19,049 nt of DNA from an uncultured Succinatimonas sp. (GTDB taxonomy: Bacteria; Pseudomonadota; Gammaproteobacteria; Enterobacterales; Succinivibrionaceae): positions 1-19,049 of the forward strand of contig USBR01000020.1 of NCBI GenBank assembly GCA_900552905.1, read 5' to 3'. Under the pieces are notes generated by a model. That model worked only from the letters and a program-made list of their open reading frames with translations, had not been told where the DNA came from and searched no databases. Shown here piece after piece: positions 14,828 to 19,049 of the stretch. Position numbers and translations under genes: made by a program. Each line of letters starts with the position of its first letter. Within the stretch, counting starts at the first letter, position 1.

Positions 14828-14917
14828 ATGCTTAAAAGCATTGGTACCGCTTACAATGGCATATATAAGCAGTTTCTTAGGGCAAAAAAAATCCCTGTTG
14901 AAGGAACAGGGATATAA
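14828..14917 (+). CDS. Possible 29-residue small protein
   Basis: The frame begins with ATG preceded by GTGGGGAATA, a plausible ribosome binding site, and encodes a basic peptide starting MLKSIGTAYNGIYKQFLRAK and ending GTGI. It overlaps, in antisense, the terminator of the candidate minus-strand RNA. I recognise no relatives, and at this length an open frame can occur by chance. Confidence 0.2.
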   Translation: MLKSIGTAYNGIYKQFLRAKKIPVEGTGI

Positions 14918-14998
14918 ATATCTGCTTTTTGGAGTTACGTGAATTTCAACGTAGGTTGAAATTCAAGACAATCCATCAGAACACAACGTTAAGATGAT
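14884..14998 (-). ncRNA. Candidate small regulatory RNA downstream of feoB
   Basis: The minus strand has a complete transcription unit without a coding frame: a promoter at 15033-15005 (17-bp spacer), a predicted start near 14998, a 5' segment of about 33 nt without strong structure, an 11-bp hairpin (14965-14940, loop CTAC), an A- and U-rich single-stranded linker, and a terminator hairpin (14913-14891, stem ATCCCTGTT / AACAGGGAT) followed by eight Us. This arrangement, about 115 nt, is typical of Hfq-dependent small RNAs. The linker contains UUCACGUAA, which also occurs in Spot 42 RNA, but the rest does not clearly match and the likeness may be chance. Targets are unknown. Confidence 0.5.
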
Positions 14999-15004
14999 GA
15001 AAAT

Positions 15005-15033
15005 ATATTACATAAAATTAAGCTTACATACAA
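15005..15033 (-). promoter_or_regulatory. Promoter of the candidate minus-strand RNA
   Basis: TTGTAT (15033-15028) and TAATAT (15010-15005) are separated by exactly 17 bases and match the sigma-70 consensus at four positions each. The T/A-rich surroundings raise the odds of chance, but position fits the downstream hairpins and U8 terminator. Confidence 0.4.
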
Positions 15034-15288
15034 TAGCAAAATGAGAAAATTTTTTACAAAATGCGCTGGCCCTATAAAAAGGGTATAAAGAACAAGATCT
15101 TGCTCATAAAAAAAATTAAAAAATTTTTTGACGAAGCTCTTAAAAAAGGCTCTTTAGACACTAAAAAGCGCTGATCTTCACATTAAATTCAAAAAATGCT
15201 CTTTTTTAAGAGTTTTATGCTTATAAGCACGTTATACTAATAGTATGTTTTTTCATTGATTTGTGACAAATTAGGAGTGGAGTTCTAA

Positions 15289-15873
15289 ATGGCACGTGTT
15301 CGTTTGGCGGTAGTGCAGGATGCAGCCGCTACCATCGAGATTTTAAAGCAGTATATCGAAACCCCGATCACCTTAGAGTACGAGGTTCCCTGCATTGCTG
15401 ATAAAGAAACCCAGATTCTGGCAATTTCTCACGATTATCCTTTCATTGTGATCGAGGACGAATCCGGTGTCATCGGTTTTGCTTTTGCACACCGTAACCT
15501 CGAGCAGCCAGGCTTATCTTGGAATGCCGAGCTTCGCGCCTTTATCAGCTTAAGCAAGCGTGGCCATGGTTATGGCTTCATCGCTATGGAAGTTCTCATC
15601 GATATCTTAAAGCTGCAGAACATCCGCAACGTTTATTCAAATGTCACCGAGGGTAACCCGCGTTCTGAGTCCTTACACCGTAAGTTAGGCTTCAACGATT
15701 GCGGTATCTTACACAAGACCGGCTTTAAGAATGGTCGTTGGTTAGACGTCAATTTGCTTGAAAAGTGCATCTCTGACAATGGTGATGCCGAGCCTAAGCC
15801 TTTCATCCCGATGAGTGCTGTCAATAGAGATGAAATTCAGGCTATCTTAGATAAGTACAACTCTCAGCTCTAA
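15289..15873 (+). CDS. GNAT-family N-acetyltransferase, phosphinothricin-acetyltransferase-like
   Basis: GNAT enzymes transfer an acetyl group from acetyl-CoA to an amine. The 194-residue protein follows the Pat/Bar-type layout: the N-terminal VRLAVVQDAAATIEILKQYI and TPITLEYEVP region, the central VIGFAFAHR strand (61-69), motif A with the acetyl-CoA pyrophosphate loop RGHGYG (91-96), EGNPRSESLHRKLGF (121-135) and FKNGRWLDV (146-154). In that family the last part helps to shape the substrate site. The C-terminal 35 residues extend beyond the usual domain end. A double GGAG (15274-15277, 15279-15282) precedes the ATG. The gene occupies the place where dnaX stands upstream of ybaB-recR in E. 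coli, but a stem-loop separates it from ybaB. The substrate is unknown and may be an amino-acid analogue. Confidence 0.85.
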   Translation: MARVRLAVVQDAAATIEILKQYIETPITLEYEVPCIADKETQILAISHDYPFIVIEDESGVIGFAFAHRNLEQPGLSWNAELRAFISLSKRGHGYGFIAMEVLIDILKLQNIRNVYSNVTEGNPRSESLHRKLGFNDCGILHKTGFKNGRWLDVNLLEKCISDNGDAEPKPFIPMSAVNRDEIQAILDKYNSQL

Positions 15874-15881
15874 TTTATATA

Positions 15882-15906
15882 CAATGCGCAGTTCCTCTGC
15901 GCATTG
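15882..15906. terminator. Stem-loop between the acetyltransferase gene and ybaB
   Basis: CAATGCGCAG (15882-15891) and CTGCGCATTG (15897-15906) form a perfect 10-bp stem with loop TTCCT, nine bases after the stop codon. No T-run follows on either strand, so it may be a Rho-assisted end, a processing site or a stabilising structure rather than a canonical intrinsic terminator. Confidence 0.5.
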
Positions 15907-15966
15907 CTAAATCAGCGCAATCTATATTAAAATTTCACCGGTTTAACATTTACGGAGAGAATTGTC

Positions 15967-16287
15967 ATGTTCAACATGGGCAATATGATGAAGCAGGCTC
16001 AAATGATGCAAGAGCGTCTGCAAAAGGTTCAAGAAGAGATCGCCAATTTAGAAGTAACTGGCGAGTCTGGTGCGGGCATGGTTAAGATCACCATTACCGG
16101 TTCTCACGAAGTGCGTCGCGTCAGCATTGACGATCAATTATTATCTGATGATAAGGAGATCTTAGAGGATTTATTAGCCGCCGCCTACAACGATGCTCAT
16201 CGTCGTATCGAGGAAGCCTCTAAGGAAAAGATGTCCACCATTACCGCCGGTGTCAACTTACCTCCGGGAATGAAGCTCCCCTTCTAA
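15967..16287 (+). CDS. ybaB: YbaB/EbfC family nucleoid-associated protein
   Basis: YbaB proteins are small dimeric DNA-binding proteins that coat the nucleoid and influence gene expression. The 106-residue product (E. coli: 109) begins [23 protein letters not shown], a methionine- and glutamine-rich helix, continues with the strands [22 protein letters not shown] and ends with [10 protein letters not shown], all hallmarks of the family. GGAG at 15954-15957 is placed nine bases before the ATG. recR starts one base after the stop, so both are co-translated. In E. coli the pair follows dnaX; here it does not. Confidence 0.95.
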   Translation: MFNMGNMMKQAQMMQERLQKVQEEIANLEVTGESGAGMVKITITGSHEVRRVSIDDQLLSDDKEILEDLLAAAYNDAHRRIEEASKEKMSTITAGVNLPPGMKLPF

Positions 16288-16288
16288 G

Positions 16289-16894
16289 ATGTCCTCATCC
16301 CTCCTGCTTGATAAGCTCATTAAGTCCTTACAGATCATGCCTGGCATTGGTCCTGTGAGCGCTGCCCGTATTGCCTATACGCTTTTAGAGCGTAAGCGCG
16401 ATATGGGGGTGAATATGGCTGATACTATCAAGCAGGCTTTAACCTCCATCTCCCGCTGTCCTAGCTGTCAAAATTATTGTGATATTGAGGGACAAAAGTG
16501 CGAGATCTGCTCATCTTTTAAGCGTCAAGAATCAGGCCTTTTATGTGTGGTTGAAACCCCACAAGATGTACAGGCCATTGAGGAGTCAGGATCCTTTAAT
16601 GGTACTTATTTTGTCCTGCATGGCCATCTTTCCCCTTTAGATGGTATCAGCGCTGAGGAATTGAAATTAGGCTTACTCTTTAAAAAGCTTAAAGAGCAAA
16701 ATTATAAAGAAGTGATCTTAGCTTTAAGTCAGACTGTAGAAGGTGATGCTACAGCGGCCTTTATCTCTAATTTCTGCAAGCGCCATGAGATCTTAGTTTC
16801 ACAAATTGCCTCAGGTATCCCTATCGGTGGTGAGCTCAATGCTGTCGATCAGAATACTTTAGCAACCTCGATTAACTATCGCCGTAAGATCTAA
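16289..16894 (+). CDS. recR: Recombination mediator protein RecR
   Basis: RecR forms a ring that, with RecO (and RecF), loads RecA onto single-stranded DNA coated by SSB during gap repair. The 201-residue protein has exactly the E. coli length. It has the N-terminal helix-hairpin-helix LQIMPGIGPVSAARIAYTLL (15-34), a zinc finger built from Cys57, Cys60, Cys71 and Cys74 (CPSCQNYC...CEIC), and a Toprim domain from about 82 to 177, starting LLCVVETPQDVQAIE and including LALSQTVEGDATAAF. The C-terminal GIPIGGELNAVDQNTLATSI with its Walker-B-like stretch is conserved. It is preceded by ybaB with a one-base gap. htpG follows 95 bases downstream but has its own heat-shock promoter. Confidence 0.95.
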   Translation: MSSSLLLDKLIKSLQIMPGIGPVSAARIAYTLLERKRDMGVNMADTIKQALTSISRCPSCQNYCDIEGQKCEICSSFKRQESGLLCVVETPQDVQAIEESGSFNGTYFVLHGHLSPLDGISAEELKLGLLFKKLKEQNYKEVILALSQTVEGDATAAFISNFCKRHEILVSQIASGIPIGGELNAVDQNTLATSINYRRKI

Positions 16895-16910
16895 ATTATT
16901 TGTTTTAACT

Positions 16911-16939
16911 CTTGAAAACAAATAAGCCTGTCCCCATAT
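16911..16939 (+). promoter_or_regulatory. Sigma-32 (RpoH) heat-shock promoter of htpG
   Basis: CTTGAAA (16911-16917) and CCCCATAT (16932-16939) are separated by 14 bases. Both match the enterobacterial sigma-32 consensus (CTTGAAA, CCCCATNT) essentially perfectly and the spacing is right. Predicted transcription start is near 16946, giving a leader of about 44 bases. This leader holds a small hairpin GTGGT/ACCAC (16951-16955, 16961-16965). Confidence 0.88.
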
Positions 16940-16989
16940 TCTCTTGCATAGTGGTTTAATACCACAGTGTATTGGAGATTTTAATTAAA

Positions 16990-18891
16990 ATGACCGCAAC
17001 TGTTCACGGCTTTCAGACCCAAGTTACTAAGCTTTTAGATCTTTTAGCCAATTCTCTTTATTCAAACAAGGAAGTTTTTTTACGCGAGCTAATTTCTAAT
17101 GCCTCAGACGCCATCGACAAGCTCCACTTTATGGCTTTAACTAAGCCTGAGCTTATCGCCGATGATCCTAATTTTAAGATCCGTATCCGCGCTGACAAGG
17201 AATCTCAGACTTTAACCATTTCAGATAATGGTTTAGGTATGACCTTAGATGAGGCCAATAGCCACTTAGGTACCATTGCCGAATCCGGTACCGAAGCTTT
17301 CATGAAGAAGTTAACAGGTGATGCGGCTAAAGATTCACAGCTTATCGGTCAGTTCGGTGTAGGTTTCTACTCCTCCTTCATTGTTGCCGATAAGGTTACC
17401 GTTTTAACTAGAAGCGTTGATGCTACTGAGGATCAGGGCGTACGCTGGGAGTCTGATGGTAACGGCACCTTTGAAAGTGAGAATATCACCCGCAAGAGCC
17501 GCGGTACTGACATCATCTTACATATCAAAGATAGCGAAAAGGGCTTCCTCGATACTTGGACTTTACGCGATGCTATCACTAAGTACTCCGATCATATCTC
17601 AACTTCAGTTGAGCTTTATGAAGAGAAGTATGAAGCACCTAAAGAGGGGGATGACTCGGAGAAGAAAGAGCCTAAGTTTGAGTACGTACAGGTAAACGAT
17701 GCTAAGGCTTTATGGACTCGCTCAGCTAAAGACGTTAAAGATGAAGAGTACAAAGAGTTCTACAAGCACCTAAGCCACGATTATCAGGATCCCTTAGCTT
17801 GGGCTCATAATAAAGTTGAGGGTGATTTAGAGTACACCTCCTTACTCTATGTTCCGAAGACTGCTCCGTGGGATTTATTTACCCGTCAAAATGAGCATGG
17901 CTTAAAGCTCTTTGTGCAGAGAGTTTTCATTATGGATAAGGCCGAGGCCTTCCAGCCTAACTATCTGCGCTTTATTAAGGGCTTAGTTGATACTAATTCC
18001 TTACCTTTAAACGTTTCGCGTGAGCTCTTACAGGAAAGCGCGGTTACCCGTAAGCTTAAGAAGGCTTTAACTAAGCGCTCTTTAAATATGTTAGAGAAGC
18101 TTAGCAAGAATGCTGAGGACTATAAGAGCTTTTGGGCACAGTTTGGTAATGTCTTAAAGGAAGGTCCGGTTGAGGATTATGATAATCGTGAGGCTATCTT
18201 AAAGCTCTTACGTTACGCTTCTACTAAGAATAATTCTAATGCTCAGGATGTAAGCTTTGATGATTATGTCGCAAGAATGGTTGAAGGTCAGGATAAGATC
18301 TATTATCTCGTCGCTGAAAGCTATGAAGCTGCCGTCAACTCACCTTACCTCGAGCAGTTTAAGAAGAAGGGCATTGAAGTTCTCTTAATGTGGAAGCGTG
18401 TCGATGAGTGGCTCATGGGCAACGTTACTGAGTATGCTGGTAAGGAATTTGTCAGCGCTAATGCCTCTGATCTGAAATTAGGCAAGCTTGCGGATGAGGA
18501 TGAAAAGCAAAAGCAGGAAGCTGCTTCTGAAGAGCATAAGGATCTGATCGCACGCTTTAAGGAAGCTTTAGGCGATAAGGTACAGGATGTAGTTGTATCT
18601 ACACGTCTGGTCGATTCTCCTTCCTGTGTGGTCTCTGAGGGCAATCGCATGATGACTATGCAGATGCGCCGTATTTTAGAGGCTTCAGGTCAGGCTATTC
18701 CTGAGGACAAGTACACCTTAGAGATTAATCCTGAGCATGCGCTCTTAAAGAAGGCTGCCTCTGAGACTGATACTGAGCGCTTTGCCGCTTGGGCTCAGCT
18801 TATCTACGAGCAGGCTTTATTATCCGATCAGGGTGCGCTTAAAGATCCGAGCTCCTTTGTTAAGTGCATGAATAAGCTCTTAGCTTTATAA
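16990..18891 (+). CDS. htpG: Molecular chaperone HtpG (bacterial Hsp90)
   Basis: HtpG is an ATP-driven dimeric chaperone in the cytoplasm that helps remodel client proteins after stress, with DnaK. From the ATG at 16990 the protein has 633 residues (E. coli 624). The N-terminal GHKL ATPase shows ELISNASDA with Glu33 and Asn37, ISDNGLGM with Asp79, and IGQFGVGFYSS for the lid. The middle domain contains LPLNVSRELLQES with the conserved catalytic-loop arginine, and the dimerisation domain ends SFVKCMNKLLAL. A TTG six codons upstream is also in frame, but it lies on the GGAG (16974-16977) that serves as binding site, so the ATG is preferred. A sigma-32 promoter precedes it and an intrinsic terminator follows. 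Gene order ybaB-recR-htpG is that of E. coli. Confidence 0.96.
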   Translation: MTATVHGFQTQVTKLLDLLANSLYSNKEVFLRELISNASDAIDKLHFMALTKPELIADDPNFKIRIRADKESQTLTISDNGLGMTLDEANSHLGTIAESGTEAFMKKLTGDAAKDSQLIGQFGVGFYSSFIVADKVTVLTRSVDATEDQGVRWESDGNGTFESENITRKSRGTDIILHIKDSEKGFLDTWTLRDAITKYSDHISTSVELYEEKYEAPKEGDDSEKKEPKFEYVQVNDAKALWTRSAKDVKDEEYKEFYKHLSHDYQDPLAWAHNKVEGDLEYTSLLYVPKTAPWDLFTRQNEHGLKLFVQRVFIMDKAEAFQPNYLRFIKGLVDTNSLPLNVSRELLQESAVTRKLKKALTKRSLNMLEKLSKNAEDYKSFWAQFGNVLKEGPVEDYDNREAILKLLRYASTKNNSNAQDVSFDDYVARMVEGQDKIYYLVAESYEAAVNSPYLEQFKKKGIEVLLMWKRVDEWLMGNVTEYAGKEFVSANASDLKLGKLADEDEKQKQEAASEEHKDLIARFKEALGDKVQDVVVSTRLVDSPSCVVSEGNRMMTMQMRRILEASGQAIPEDKYTLEINPEHALLKKAASETDTERFAAWAQLIYEQALLSDQGALKDPSSFVKCMNKLLAL

Positions 18892-18913
18892 ACTAAGTCT
18901 TAAGTGAATTTAG

Positions 18914-18943
18914 AAGGCCATCTCTTGTGGAGATGGTCTTTTT
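18914..18943 (+). terminator. Intrinsic terminator of htpG
   Basis: GGCCATCTC (18916-18924) pairs with GAGATGGTC (18930-18938, one G-T pair) and is followed by TTTTT (18939-18943). It starts about 23 bases after the stop codon. Confidence 0.88.
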
Positions 18944-19049
18944 GTCTAAGCTTTAGATTTTGCCTTTTAATCACATGATTGCGCTTATACCCGGTTTTCG
19001 ACAGTTGTACTAATGTACATCTCTCCAAGACCTTGATAGATAAGGCTTG
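18944..19049. other. Right-edge sequence, no gene assigned
   Basis: The last 106 bases contain no complete gene. On the minus strand one frame entering from the edge gives KPYLSRSWRDVH and stops at 19010-19012; another stays open but would cross the htpG terminator. Twelve residues are too few to identify a family. The 3' end of a minus-strand gene beyond the window is possible. Confidence 0.25.

Larger units (their letters stand above)
14606..15288. other. 683-bp region between feoB and the acetyltransferase gene
   Basis: No ordinary gene is present. After the feoB terminator the DNA is AT-rich, with an inverted repeat AGTGCAAA / TTTGCACT (14700-14707, 14738-14745), a 29-codon plus-strand frame (14828-14917), two strong adjacent hairpins (14891-14913 and 14940-14965) and a minus-strand promoter (15005-15033). 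A small CCCT/AGGG hairpin lies near 15070. The right end has a 13-bp palindrome ATTTGT-G-ACAAAT at 15259-15271 and should hold the promoter of the next gene, of which TATACT at 15233-15238 is a possible -10. Confidence 0.5.

Noticed and set aside
16972..16989. TTG at 16972 as the htpG start
   Set aside because: It overlaps the GGAG that must serve as ribosome binding site, and family members start at MTATVHGFQT-like sequences, matching the ATG at 16990.
18944..19049. Possible insertion-sequence end at the right edge
   Set aside because: No terminal inverted repeat or transposase motif can be established from about 100 bases.

Overview
The window reads as chromosomal DNA of a gammaproteobacterium, most plausibly an anaerobic or microaerophilic relative of the Succinivibrionaceae/Aeromonadales. 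The evidence is FabB (not only FabF), RsuA, SstT, a ybaB-recR-htpG block in the order known from E. coli, FeoAB, and a small protein resembling the tail of the anaerobic ribonucleotide reductase. The genus is inferred loosely. The DNA is AT-rich, especially between genes, TTA is a favoured leucine codon, and intrinsic terminators are plentiful. No insertion sequence, CRISPR array, tRNA or rRNA gene was recognised.

Layout, left to right. (1) 1-1050, minus strand: a YczE/YitT-like membrane protein cut by the window edge, and infA (IF-1). (2) 1051-1695: a gene-free stretch with several stem-loops, two followed by T-runs. (3) 1696-3634, plus strand: fabB overlapping rsuA, closed by a terminator placed between converging genes. 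(4) 3669-7436, minus strand: a three-gene operon encoding a periplasmic retropepsin-like protein, an inactive-transglutaminase/7TM membrane protein and an ATP-grasp ligase. (5) 7437-7798: a gap with a possible pseudoknotted RNA. (6) 7799-8769, plus strand: a 54-residue protein resembling the NrdD C-terminus, a terminator, then a ThiF/MoeB-type E1-like enzyme without the usual catalytic cysteine. (7) 8923-9759: an unrecognised outer-membrane barrel protein. (8) 9902-11860, minus strand: an esterase and the serine/threonine transporter sstT, separated by a strong terminator. (9) 12233-14605: feoA-feoB for ferrous iron uptake. (10) 14606-15288: a gap with a candidate minus-strand small RNA (own promoter and U8 terminator). 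(11) 15289-18891: a GNAT acetyltransferase, ybaB, recR and htpG, the last behind a textbook sigma-32 heat-shock promoter.

Most genes are housekeeping: lipid synthesis, ribosome maturation and initiation, recombination repair, protein folding, iron and amino-acid uptake. The parts most likely to hold something not fully described are the retropepsin/7TM/ATP-grasp operon, the NrdD-tail/ThiF pair with the structured RNA in front of it, and the candidate small RNA downstream of feoB.
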